From: Herbivorax alkaliphila
GTDB taxonomy: Bacteria > Bacillota > Clostridia > Acetivibrionales > Acetivibrionaceae
Direction of reading: 5' to 3'
DNA length: 50,629 nucleotides
Assembly: GCF_030848475.1 (NCBI RefSeq)
Contig: NZ_JAVDDS010000029.1
Span: 1-50,629 of the forward strand
Shown in pieces: positions 32,897 to 41,408 of the stretch. Position 1 is the first letter of the stretch. Each line of letters begins with the position of its first letter. The notes below the pieces were generated by a model, which saw nothing but the letters and a program-made list of their open reading frames with translations, ran no database searches and was not told the DNA's origin. Made by a program: the position numbers and the translations under genes.

Positions 32897-34543
32897 ATGG
32901 CAATAACTCGTACAAATATTCTCATCTGCGGTGGTACAGGCTGCCTAGCCACTGAAAGCGAGAAGGTTCAAAGAAATCTTGAACTCATACTAAAAGCCAG
33001 AGGTTATGATAAAGAGGTAAAAATTGTTAAAACAGGGTGTTTTGGCTTCTGTGAACAAGGGGCAATAGTAAAAATTGAGCCTGAAAATGTTTTTTATGTT
33101 CGTGTTGGTCCAAAAGATGCCAAAGATATTATAGATGAACATATTATTAAAGGTAGAAAGGTTGAAAGGCTGTTATATAAAGAACCCTCTGCAAATGACA
33201 GAATTGATAAACAGGAAAACATACCTTTTTATAAAAAGCAACTCCGTATTGCATTAAGAAACTGTGGACTGGTAAACCCTGAGGACATCTACGAATACAT
33301 ATCTTTAGGAGGATATGAAGCATTAGGTAAAGCTATAACAAAAATGTCCAGAGATGAAGTTATAGAAACAGTTAAAAAATCAAAACTTCGTGGTCGTGGT
33401 GGTGGAGGCTTTCCCACAGGAGTCAAATGGGACATTGCTAGACAACAAGAAAGCGATGTTAAGTTCATTGTATGTAATGCTGATGAAGGTGACCCAGGAG
33501 CTTTTATGGACAGAAGTATTCTAGAAGGTGATCCTCATAATGTATTAGAAGCAATGGCCATAGCAGGACATGCAATTGGTGCAGATAAAGGTATTGTCTA
33601 TATTCGTGCTGAGTACCCTCTTGCCATATCGCGTCTTAAAACAGCAATAACACAGGCAAGAGAACTTGGCCTTTTAGGAAAGAACATTTTTAATACTGAT
33701 TTTAGTTTTGATATTGATATAAAATATGGTGCTGGTGCCTTTGTATGTGGCGAAGAAACAGCCCTTATAAATTCATGTGAAGGTAAAAGAGGAGAACCAA
33801 ACTATAAGCCTCCATATCCTGCAGAAGAAGGTTATTGGGGGCATCCTACCTGTGTAAACAATGTTGAAACTTTATCAAACATTCCACCAATTATAACAAA
33901 GGGAGCAGATTGGTTTTCTTCAATAGGCACTGAAAAAAGCAAGGGAACAAAGGTTTTTGCCCTAGCAGGAAAAATTAATAATGTCGGGCTTGTAGAAGTT
34001 CCTATGGGAATCACTTTAAGAGAAATTATTTACGATATAGGTGGAGGAATACAGGACGGAAAAAAATTTAAAGCTGTTCAAACAGGTGGTCCTTCCGGTG
34101 GTGTTATCACTGAAAATGAGCTGGACACTCCAATTGATTATGACAGCCTTACAGGAATTGGCTCAATGATGGGATCAGGCGGAATGATTGTCATGGATGA
34201 AACAGACAATATGGTTAATATAGCTAAATTCTATCTTGAATTTACCATGGATGAGTCATGTGGAAGGTGCACTCCCTGTCGTGTAGGAACAAAACGGCTT
34301 TATGAAATGCTCAATAAAATAACCAGCAAAAAAGGTACCATTGCGGATCTTGAATCTATGAAACAGCTATCATACATGATTAAAGACGGCTCACTTTGTG
34401 GTCTTGGACAAACAGCACCTAATCCGGTTATAAGTACCATGAAATACTTTTGGAACGAGTATTTATCCTTTATAGAGTATGTAGATAACCCACAGGGTGA
34501 GGGAAAGTATACAGCAAAAAACAAAATAGGAATTGAATCTTAA
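32897..34543 (+). CDS. hndC: NuoF-like NAD(P)H/FMN subunit of the hydrogenase
   Basis: The 548-residue flavoprotein that exchanges electrons with NAD(P)H. The N-terminal thioredoxin-like [2Fe-2S] domain has Cys11, Cys16, Cys48 and Cys52. The FMN/NADH region is GRGGGGFPTGVKW with NADEGDPGAFMDRS. An SLBB domain follows, then the [4Fe-4S] site ESCGRCTPCR and SLCGLG. The protein ends about 45 residues later without the C-terminal pair of ferredoxin [4Fe-4S] motifs found in many clostridial and Thermotoga HydB chains. GAAGGAGG precedes ATG 32897. Part of hndABCD. Confidence 0.94.
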   Translation: MAITRTNILICGGTGCLATESEKVQRNLELILKARGYDKEVKIVKTGCFGFCEQGAIVKIEPENVFYVRVGPKDAKDIIDEHIIKGRKVERLLYKEPSANDRIDKQENIPFYKKQLRIALRNCGLVNPEDIYEYISLGGYEALGKAITKMSRDEVIETVKKSKLRGRGGGGFPTGVKWDIARQQESDVKFIVCNADEGDPGAFMDRSILEGDPHNVLEAMAIAGHAIGADKGIVYIRAEYPLAISRLKTAITQARELGLLGKNIFNTDFSFDIDIKYGAGAFVCGEETALINSCEGKRGEPNYKPPYPAEEGYWGHPTCVNNVETLSNIPPIITKGADWFSSIGTEKSKGTKVFALAGKINNVGLVEVPMGITLREIIYDIGGGIQDGKKFKAVQTGGPSGGVITENELDTPIDYDSLTGIGSMMGSGGMIVMDETDNMVNIAKFYLEFTMDESCGRCTPCRVGTKRLYEMLNKITSKKGTIADLESMKQLSYMIKDGSLCGLGQTAPNPVISTMKYFWNEYLSFIEYVDNPQGEGKYTAKNKIGIES

Positions 34544-34561
34544 TATTAAAGAGGTGGAATA

Positions 34562-36346
34562 ATGGCTGGAAATCAGAAAAAATATGAGGATAAAAAAATG
34601 TTAAGTGTTATAATAAACGATCAGAAATTACAGGTTCTAGAGGGCATCACTATACTAGAGGCAGCTAATCAGGCAGGAGTAAAAATACCCACTTTATGCC
34701 ACCTTGATTTGCATGATATTAAAATGGTAAATCAAACAGCTTCATGCAGGGTATGTATGGTTGAACTTGTTGATTCAAAAAACAACAGAAATAAATTGGT
34801 ACCCTCATGTGTAACAAAAATAACTGATGAAATGATTATACGTACTGATACATTAAGGGCTATAACATCAAGGAGAATGGCTGTAGAACTTTTATTGTCC
34901 AATCACCCCAACGAATGCTTTACATGCCCTAAAAACACAAATTGTGAGCTTCAGTCTTTAGCAGCAGAACTGGGCATAAGAGAAATCCGCTGGGAAGGAG
35001 AACGAATGAACTATCCAAAAGACATGTCCAGTGATGCTATCGTAAAAGACTCCAATAAATGTATCTACTGTAGACGTTGTGAAACCATGTGCAATGAAGT
35101 TCAAACCTGTGGAATACTGTCAGGTATAGGCAGAGGATTTAATTCTTTTGTAGGTCCGGCCTTTAACATGCCCATGGTTGAATCATCTTGCACTTACTGT
35201 GGGCAATGTGTTCAAGTTTGCCCTACAGCAGCACTTACAGAAGTAAATCATACAGACAAGGTTTGGGAAGCTTTAAATAACCCCGACAAGCATGTAATTG
35301 TTCAAACGGCTCCTGCAATACGCGTTGCTTTAGGTGAATTGTTTGGAATGGAAGCAGGTACCATTGTAACAGGTAAAATGGTAAATGCCCTTAAGAGATT
35401 AGGATTTGATGCTGTTTTTGATACCGACTTTGGAGCTGACCTTACAATTATGGAGGAAGCTTCAGAACTTATTCATCGCATGGAAAATAATGAAACGCTA
35501 CCAATTCTCACAAGCTGTTGCCCCGCATGGGTAAAATTTATAGAGCATCAGTTTCCAGAACTTTTAAAAATTCCATCCACTTGTAAATCACCTCATATAA
35601 TGTTTGGAACTATTGCAAAAACATATTATGCAGAGAAAAATGGAATTGACCCTGACAACGTAGTAGTAGTATCAATAATGCCATGTATAGCAAAAAAAGC
35701 TGAAGCTAAGCGACCTGAGCTCACTAAGGATGAGCACAACAACGTTGATATTGTGGTAACAACAAGAGAACTTGGTGCAATAATAAAGGAAGCTGGTATT
35801 AAATTTGAAGATTTACCTCAAAGTGAATACGATAAGCCTTTAGGTGAAACCACAGGAGCTTCTGTAATATTTGGAACTACTGGAGGAGTAATAGAAGCAG
35901 CCATCCGTACAGCCCATGAGTGGATGACAGGAAAAGAACTTGAAAATGTTGAGTTTAATCAGTTAAGAGGCAGCGATGACCTTAGGAAAGCCACTGTACA
36001 GGTAGGAGATAAGGAGCTTAAGATAGGAATTGCAAGTGGACTTGGAAATGCCCGTGAACTTTTAGAAGAAATACGAGAGGGTAAAAACAAATATGACGCC
36101 ATTGAAATCATGGCCTGTCCAGGTGGCTGTATCGCAGGAGGTGGCCAGCCATACCATCACGGCAACTATGAAATCGTTAAGAAAAGACAGGAAGCAATAT
36201 ACAAAGAAGATCGCAATAAAAAATATAGAAAATCCCACGAAAATCCTGAAATACTCAAACTCTATAAGGAGTATCTAGGTAAGCCATATGGAGATGTTGC
36301 CCACAACCTTTTACACACCCACTACGAGGAAAGAGAAAGAATATAA
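34562..36346 (+). CDS. hndD: [FeFe] hydrogenase catalytic subunit
   Basis: The 594-residue H2-forming or H2-consuming chain. Accessory clusters in order: an N-terminal [2Fe-2S] (Cys46, Cys62, Cys65, Cys83), a His/Cys [4Fe-4S] (His115, Cys119, Cys122, Cys128), and two ferredoxin-type [4Fe-4S] sites (CIYCRRCETMC, CTYCGQCVQVC). The H-cluster motifs are TSCCPAW (317-323, with proton-relay Cys319), MPCIAKKAEA (373-382) and MACPGGCIAGGGQP (517-530). All expected cysteines are present, so it should be active. The ribosome site is GAGGTGG. It ends the hnd operon 18 bases after hndC and is followed by a REP-like palindrome. Confidence 0.96.
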   Translation: MAGNQKKYEDKKMLSVIINDQKLQVLEGITILEAANQAGVKIPTLCHLDLHDIKMVNQTASCRVCMVELVDSKNNRNKLVPSCVTKITDEMIIRTDTLRAITSRRMAVELLLSNHPNECFTCPKNTNCELQSLAAELGIREIRWEGERMNYPKDMSSDAIVKDSNKCIYCRRCETMCNEVQTCGILSGIGRGFNSFVGPAFNMPMVESSCTYCGQCVQVCPTAALTEVNHTDKVWEALNNPDKHVIVQTAPAIRVALGELFGMEAGTIVTGKMVNALKRLGFDAVFDTDFGADLTIMEEASELIHRMENNETLPILTSCCPAWVKFIEHQFPELLKIPSTCKSPHIMFGTIAKTYYAEKNGIDPDNVVVVSIMPCIAKKAEAKRPELTKDEHNNVDIVVTTRELGAIIKEAGIKFEDLPQSEYDKPLGETTGASVIFGTTGGVIEAAIRTAHEWMTGKELENVEFNQLRGSDDLRKATVQVGDKELKIGIASGLGNARELLEEIREGKNKYDAIEIMACPGGCIAGGGQPYHHGNYEIVKKRQEAIYKEDRNKKYRKSHENPEILKLYKEYLGKPYGDVAHNLLHTHYEERERI

Positions 36347-36349
36347 AAT

Positions 36350-36393
36350 GAGACAAGGGGACGGTTCCCTAAGGGGACGGTTCCCTTATCTCA
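36350..36393. repeat. REP-like palindrome with two 16-bp units
   Basis: GAGACAAGG, then two head-to-tail units of AAGGGGACGGTTCCCT (36355-36370 and 36371-36386), then TATCTCA. The ends GAGA-AAGGG and CCCTT-TCTC are complementary, so the whole can fold. An inverted relative lies at 37181-37207 on the other side of the next gene. Confidence 0.7.
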
Positions 36394-37152
36394 ATATATA
36401 GGAATATATACATTTTGACTCAAAAGTTCAAAAATCTCATGAGGATATTCAAAATTAAATATATCAAACTCTAACTGATATGTAAGCGGCACTTTTCCAC
36501 CTTCACAAGATTCTGGTTTTCTTTTTGAAAAAAACAAAAACTCATTTATAAAAGTAACTCTTTGACATTCTGGAACTTTATTTTTAAAACATAATATTAC
36601 ATATTTATATCCCAATCTAACTTCTTTGTGCCCGTGTCCGTGAGGGTGTCTTCTAAAAAAGTTACGAAAATGTCTGTAGTGACTTTCTACTTTATCATAT
36701 TTTTCAAAAAGAATATCTTCAACATCATCTATGGAAAATGATATAGCCCTTTTACCATTAGAATAAGTTACATCATTGCCATTAAACTTAATATAAGTTC
36801 TAGGAAAAAGAAAAAGAGCTTTTCTAACATAATTCAACAAAGATATAATTATAAATATAGATACCAGAAGATCTGTCACTGGACTTTTAATTCCAAGAAT
36901 TAAAACACCAAAACCTTCAGACATAAAAGATAATCCTAGAATCATAAATAAAGTAATTATTGAAATACAACATTTAAAATATGTCAAGCCAGATATTTTA
37001 TATTTATATTCTCTAATTCCTGAAATATCTACACGACTGGCCTGCTCCACAAATCTAGTTTTCGATAGGTTTGGAGATACAAACAAACTAGCAACTCCAA
37101 TTAAAAACACTGCACCTAAAATAAGTAAATAAATTTCCAAATAGAACCCCAT
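36391..37152 (-). CDS. Membrane protein of unknown function with His-rich stretch
   Basis: A 253-residue protein. Three hydrophobic helices occur at about residues 3-25, 58-82 and 88-107, followed by a soluble C-terminal half. A His/Arg-rich segment, [12 protein letters not shown] (about 165-176), could bind metal. ATG 37152 follows GAGGTGG. It lies convergent to the hydrogenase operon; its stop codon is inside the left REP-like palindrome and the right palindrome lies upstream of its start. I do not recognise the family, and the REP-like flanks suggest it arrived as part of a mobile unit or sits in a variable slot. Confidence 0.75.
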   Translation of the reverse strand: MGFYLEIYLLILGAVFLIGVASLFVSPNLSKTRFVEQASRVDISGIREYKYKISGLTYFKCCISIITLFMILGLSFMSEGFGVLILGIKSPVTDLLVSIFIIISLLNYVRKALFLFPRTYIKFNGNDVTYSNGKRAISFSIDDVEDILFEKYDKVESHYRHFRNFFRRHPHGHGHKEVRLGYKYVILCFKNKVPECQRVTFINEFLFFSKRKPESCEGGKVPLTYQLEFDIFNFEYPHEIFELLSQNVYIPIY

Positions 37153-37180
37153 ATTTTAACCACCTCTTTTTGAAACAAGT

Positions 37181-37207
37181 GAGACAAGAGAACCGTCCCC
37201 TTGTCTT
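37181..37207. repeat. REP-like palindrome, inverted copy
   Basis: GAGACAAGAGAACCGTCCCC followed by TTGTCT. AGACAAG and CTTGTCT pair. The core GAACCGTCCCC is the reverse complement of GGGGACGGTTC in the element at 36350-36393. Confidence 0.7.
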
Positions 37208-37220
37208 TTTTTATATAACA

Positions 37221-37252
37221 AAGACCCTAAAGCCTTTTGACTCTAGGGTTTT
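37221..37252 (-). terminator. Terminator of the tRNA transcript
   Basis: On the minus strand ACCCTAGAG pairs with CTTTAGGGT, followed by CTTTGTT; just beyond the 3' end of tRNA-Arg. Confidence 0.7.
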
Positions 37253-37255
37253 TGT

Positions 37256-37332
<77 letters not shown>

Positions 37333-37337
37333 ATAAA

Positions 37338-37411
37338 TGGAGCGGGTGAAGGGAATCGAACCCTCGCAATCAGCTTGGAAGGCTGATGTTCTACCATTGA
37401 ACTACACCCGC
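37338..37411 (-). tRNA. tRNA-Gly (anticodon UCC)
   Basis: A 74-base cloverleaf with acceptor GCGGGTG/CACCCGC, anticodon loop CTTCCAA (UCC, reading GGA/GGG), T loop GGTTCGATTCC and an encoded CCA. It is first in a two-tRNA unit, 5 bases before tRNA-Arg. Confidence 0.95.
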
Positions 37412-37422
37412 AATTTATTAAA

Positions 37423-37470
37423 TTTTGTCCAACTCAAGCTGACTTTTTTTGTCCAACTCAAGCTGACTTT
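37423..37470. repeat. Tandem 24-bp duplication in the pre-tRNA leader
   Basis: TTTTGTCCAACTCAAGCTGA followed by CTTT occurs twice, head to tail, with period 24. It fills the transcribed leader between the promoter and tRNA-Gly. Confidence 0.85.
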
Positions 37471-37474
37471 TTAT

Positions 37475-37503
37475 ATTATACAAACATAAAACCAATTTGT
37501 CAA
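37475..37503 (-). promoter_or_regulatory. Consensus promoter of the tRNA-Gly/tRNA-Arg unit
   Basis: A perfect TTGACA (37498-37503) and perfect TATAAT (37475-37480), 17 bases apart, as expected for a strong stable-RNA promoter. The start would fall at about 37468, right at the tandem repeat. Confidence 0.9.
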
Positions 37504-37570
37504 CTGTATTTCATAGAATTTTTTAATGTTTTTTTTTTGCCACTGATATTTGAGCCTAAACTTTATAGGC

Positions 37571-38164
37571 TCAAACCCTCTTTTCAAGCTCTTGAGCCAT
37601 CAACCTCAAAGCCTTTCCCCTATGGCTTATTTTGTGCTTTTCTTCTGGTTTCATTTGAGCTGTAGTCATATTAAATTCTGGCATAAAAAATAGTGGATCA
37701 TATCCAAAACCATTGTTTCCCTCTGGCTTAAATCCTATATATCCTTCACAAATTCCCTTTACAGTAAATTCATCTCCACTAGATAATACCACTGCAATAG
37801 CACATACAAATCTAGCTTTTCTATTTTCATACGACACATCTTTTAAAAGCTCCAACAATTTATTGTTTCTGTCCTCATCACTGGCTTCCTCACCTGCAAA
37901 TCTAGCTGAATAAACGCCTGGAGCTCCATCTAAAAAATCCACTTCAAGACCGGAATCGTCTGACATTACCATCTCACCTGTCATCTTATGTACTTCCCTA
38001 GCCTTTATTAAAGCATTCTCCTCAAATGTAGTGCCATACTCTTCAATATCTTTTGTTATACCTTCATCTTTCATAGATACAACGTCAAATGGAAACTTCG
38101 CCATTATCTCTTGTATTTCTTTAAGCTTCCCCTTGTTTTTCGACGCCACTATAAATTTTTTCAT
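37571..38164 (-). CDS. rdgB: XTP/dITP diphosphatase (non-canonical purine NTP pyrophosphatase)
   Basis: House-cleaning enzyme that hydrolyses dITP and XTP to monophosphates. The 197-residue protein has family motifs [11 protein letters not shown] at the start, [33 protein letters not shown] and [14 protein letters not shown] 38164 is chosen because GGGGGAG lies 8 bases upstream and homologues begin at this point; a longer in-frame start at 38209 would add residues coded inside rph. Its first 44 bases overlap the end of rph, a coupled pair common in Firmicutes. A hairpin, TTGAGCCTA/TAGGCTCAA (37550-37574), overlaps its stop. Confidence 0.95.
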   Translation of the reverse strand: MKKFIVASKNKGKLKEIQEIMAKFPFDVVSMKDEGITKDIEEYGTTFEENALIKAREVHKMTGEMVMSDDSGLEVDFLDGAPGVYSARFAGEEASDEDRNNKLLELLKDVSYENRKARFVCAIAVVLSSGDEFTVKGICEGYIGFKPEGNNGFGYDPLFFMPEFNMTTAQMKPEEKHKISHRGKALRLMAQELEKRV

Positions 38165-38909
38165 CTTTACTAACTCCCCCAACTTCATTTGATATGCTAC
38201 CCAATACATCTTTTTGCATAGTTATCAGCTCACTTATTCCTTTTTGTGCTATAGCCAAAAGTTTATCAAATTGTTCTCTCTTAAAAGGATTTTCTTCAGC
38301 TGTTGCTTGAACTTCTATAAATTCATCTTTTTCAGTCATTACAACATTCATATCTGTTTGAGCACTTGAATCTTCTTCATAGCACAAATCAAGCATTTCC
38401 TTATCTTCAACAATACCCACACTTATAGCTGCCAAAAAATCTGTTATAGGTATTTTGTCTATCAACCCTTCATCTTTAATCTTTTTGCATGCATCAACTA
38501 AAGCTATAAAACCACCTGTTATAGATGCTGTCCTTGTTCCTCCATCAGCCTGTATTACATCACAGTCTACGATTACAGATCTTTCTCCAAGAAGATTTAA
38601 GTTTACAACAGATCTCAATGACCTTCCTATCAATCGCTGTATTTCATGACTTCTGCCTGAAAGTCTCAATTTATTAATATCTCTTTGATTTCTGTTAGAT
38701 GTTGCCCTAGGGAGCATTGAATACTCTGCTGTGACCCATCCCTCTTCAGTGTTTTTCTTAAATGGAGGTACCCTTTCTTCAACTGTCGCAGTACAAATAA
38801 CTTTTGTATCCCCCATTTCAATTAAAACTGATCCTTCTGCATGTTTAGTATAACCTCTTGTAATTTTAACAGGTCTTAAATCCTGCTGACCTCTACTATT
38901 AATCCTCAA
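38121..38909 (-). CDS. rph: Ribonuclease PH
   Basis: A phosphate-dependent 3' exonuclease that trims tRNA ends. The 262-residue product has the RNase PH core: [49 protein letters not shown] and the phosphate-site region [19 protein letters not shown]. The start is TTG 38909, supported by AAAGGTTGGG about 7 bases upstream and the expected N-terminus [13 protein letters not shown]. It overlaps rdgB and is preceded by the GerMN lipoprotein gene, an order also seen in other spore-formers. Confidence 0.95.
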   Translation of the reverse strand: MRINSRGQQDLRPVKITRGYTKHAEGSVLIEMGDTKVICTATVEERVPPFKKNTEEGWVTAEYSMLPRATSNRNQRDINKLRLSGRSHEIQRLIGRSLRSVVNLNLLGERSVIVDCDVIQADGGTRTASITGGFIALVDACKKIKDEGLIDKIPITDFLAAISVGIVEDKEMLDLCYEEDSSAQTDMNVVMTEKDEFIEVQATAEENPFKREQFDKLLAIAQKGISELITMQKDVLGSISNEVGGVSKDEKIYSGVEKQGEA

Positions 38910-38933
38910 TATTTTCCCAACCTTTCTATAACA

Positions 38934-40025
38934 TTATACTGTGTTTATTTTATCAGGAATAGGGATATCCCTTGAAATATCTGTTCCTTCAGGAAGTTCC
39001 CCTTCTTTTCCTTCTATCATTATTCTTATGTTTTTAATATCTTCAATTTGTTTCATACTGTATAAAATCTGTTTTAATATACCTTTTTCTCTAGAAGTTC
39101 CCCCATAATTTCTAATCTCACCATTAAAATTCAATATAAGTGTATCTTCTTCTAATTTGCTGTCTATCAGACTAACGCCTGAAGGCAATTGAGAAAATAC
39201 TTTTTTGTCAGCATAATCTTTTCCGAGTAATCTTACAATTTCACCACATATTTCTTCCTCCTCTATTCCTATATACTCAAAAGACATTGGAAGTAAGCAT
39301 TCAATTTCTTCACCTAAACTTTTATAAAAATAAACATCAACCTTATTTACCTTATCTTCTATATTAACTTTTTTGGAATTAATCAAAACATTTTCTCTGT
39401 TTAGATAACCCGATATGTCAGTTCCATATTCAAGCTTATCCTTTTCTCTTCCCCCAACAAGTATTTTTACATCATCAATTGTATCAAATTCAGTTAATGA
39501 ATAGACAACAGAAGAAATAATGTTTATCTCCTGAGTTTTATCCTCATAGCTTAAGAATCTCTCATTAAAATCTACAATCATAGCATCTTCTTTTATATTC
39601 ATACCTAAAACAACTGTGCCTTCTGGCAACAAGGCAAATAAATTGTAAGACTTTAAATGCTTTTTATTCTCCTCATTTTTAATCATACTTTCTATAACAG
39701 CCCTCGCTATACCTTCCTGTCTTTCAATATTTCTTGTAACAGGCACTATCATATCGTCACTATCCCTGTAATAGACTGTTATCGCTACTTCTCCATTTGC
39801 TTCTAGTTCTTCATCCTCTTCATCTTCTTCATCCTCATCATCTTCACTTTCATCATCTATTTCCTCCATTTCAGAGTATAGAGAATCATATGTATCAACA
39901 ATTTCATCTTCTGTTCTTACGTAGTCATTTTTCTCCTCTTCATCTGAAACATTATCTACTGGTATCTGACATCCATTCAAAAATAATATTATTACAAAAA
40001 CAACAATCCATGTAAATCTTCTCAT
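38934..40025 (-). CDS. GerM-like lipoprotein with two GerMN domains
   Basis: A 363-residue lipoprotein: ILFLNGCQIP gives a lipobox with Cys19. A strongly acidic linker of about 50 residues (runs of Glu/Asp) follows. Two GerMN (PF10646) domains cover about 75-205 and 225-355, each with a VTVYYRD-like start, VDFNERF or LNFNGEI, and a GREKDK or EGKEGE turn. Family members act in sporulation and germination. ATG 40025 follows AAGGAG. It lies directly upstream of rph-rdgB, matching a conserved gerM-rph-rdgB neighbourhood. The 133 bases to galE hold no gene. Confidence 0.9.
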   Translation of the reverse strand: MRRFTWIVVFVIILFLNGCQIPVDNVSDEEEKNDYVRTEDEIVDTYDSLYSEMEEIDDESEDDEDEEDEEDEELEANGEVAITVYYRDSDDMIVPVTRNIERQEGIARAVIESMIKNEENKKHLKSYNLFALLPEGTVVLGMNIKEDAMIVDFNERFLSYEDKTQEINIISSVVYSLTEFDTIDDVKILVGGREKDKLEYGTDISGYLNRENVLINSKKVNIEDKVNKVDVYFYKSLGEEIECLLPMSFEYIGIEEEEICGEIVRLLGKDYADKKVFSQLPSGVSLIDSKLEEDTLILNFNGEIRNYGGTSREKGILKQILYSMKQIEDIKNIRIMIEGKEGELPEGTDISRDIPIPDKINTV

Positions 40026-40158
40026 TATTATCTACTCCTTACAGATTAAAATATGTTCCACTGTAAGTATAGACATGTAAGAAGAATAATATAATTTATT
40101 ATACAATTATTTTTAAAAAATATAGATATTTAGATTTAAAAAATACATTCACATCAAA

Positions 40159-41148
40159 CTATTTATCGTTATATCCATTAGGATGATTTTTATGCCAATT
40201 CCATGCAGTTTCTACTATTGACTCTAAATCATTCATTTTAGGCTTCCATCCCAATTCTTTTTTTATTCTTTCTGAAGATGCTACTAAAACTGCAGGGTCT
40301 CCCGGCCTCCTTGGAGCATCAACAGCATCTATAGGGTGTCCTGTAACTTTTCTAACAACATCTATAACCTCTTTTACTGAAAAACCTTTCCCATTTCCTA
40401 GATTATAAATGTCACTATCACCATTTTTTCTAAGCTTACCAAGAGCCAAAACATGAGCCTGTGCAAGGTCAGAGACATGAATATAATCTCTTACACATGT
40501 TCCATCAGGCGTATTATAGTCATTTCCAAATATTTTAATTAAATCTCTCTTTCCTAAAGCCACTTGAAGTACTAATGGAATTAAATGAGTTTCTGGATTG
40601 TGATCCTCACCTATTTTACCAGTTTCATGTGCCCCGCTGGCATTAAAATATCTTAGCACAATATGCTTTATTCCATATGCTCTATCTGACCACTTTAATG
40701 CTTTTTCAACAGTTAGTTTTGTCTCTCCATAAGGATTTGTCGGAAATGTTTTATCTGTTTCTAATATTGGTATGTTTTCTGGCTCACCATATGTTGCAGC
40801 AGTTGATGAAAACACAATTTTATCTACTCCCGCTTCCTTCATTGCAGTTAAAAGATTTAGCGTAACAATAACATTATTGTTGTAATACTTCAATGGGTCA
40901 GAAACACTTTCACCTACTTCAATATATGCTGCAAAATGTATAACTGACTCTATATCATTATTTTTAAATACACTTCTTATAAACTCAATATCCCTTAAGT
41001 CACCAACTATTAATTTTCCTCCTAATACAGCTGGCTTATGACCTTTTTCTAAGTTATCAACCACTATAACTTCTTCATTTCTTTCAACAAGTTCTGCAAC
41101 AGTATGACTACCAATATATCCAGCTCCACCTGTAACTAATACGGCCAC
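40159..41148 (-). CDS. galE: UDP-glucose 4-epimerase
   Basis: Interconverts UDP-glucose and UDP-galactose with bound NAD. The 329-residue short-chain dehydrogenase fold shows the nucleotide loop VTGGAGYIGSHT (5-16), DNLEKGH, the catalytic SSTAATYGEP and YGETK (Tyr/Lys pair), and GTCVRDYIHVSDLAQAH. The start is GTG 41148, with AAGG about 11 bases upstream. It appears to be monocistronic. It could feed UDP-sugars to glycan synthesis, including the PilZ glycosyltransferase product; that link is inference. Confidence 0.96.
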   Translation of the reverse strand: MAVLVTGGAGYIGSHTVAELVERNEEVIVVDNLEKGHKPAVLGGKLIVGDLRDIEFIRSVFKNNDIESVIHFAAYIEVGESVSDPLKYYNNNVIVTLNLLTAMKEAGVDKIVFSSTAATYGEPENIPILETDKTFPTNPYGETKLTVEKALKWSDRAYGIKHIVLRYFNASGAHETGKIGEDHNPETHLIPLVLQVALGKRDLIKIFGNDYNTPDGTCVRDYIHVSDLAQAHVLALGKLRKNGDSDIYNLGNGKGFSVKEVIDVVRKVTGHPIDAVDAPRRPGDPAVLVASSERIKKELGWKPKMNDLESIVETAWNWHKNHPNGYNDK

Positions 41149-41261
41149 TACAACACAACCTTCCTTATCAATATTTTCTTACATTGACTTATATAAGATA
41201 TATAATAACACAATTATAACATTTTTAAAAACTCAACTTTTTATTTCGGTATGATAAGTAT

Positions 41262-41331
41262 AAAAAAGTCGGCTTCGCCAATTTAAGGCTAAGATAATCC
41301 TTTAAAGCACAGCCTTTCGGTAGACTTTTTT
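41262..41331 (-). terminator. Branched hairpin terminator after the large hybrid kinase
   Basis: AAAAAAGTC (41262-41270) pairs with GACTTTTTT (41323-41331). Inside sit GGC-TTC-GCC (41271-41279) and AAGGCT/AGCCTT (41285-41290 and 41311-41316), giving a possible three-way junction. On the minus strand it ends in TTTTTT. The rest of 41149-41408 shows no gene. Confidence 0.65.
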
Positions 41332-41408
41332 GCTACCATAAAGCAATGCACTTTCTTAGACATTAAAAAAATTTCTAGTTAGCACTATAAATCATTTCAA
41401 ATTCATGC

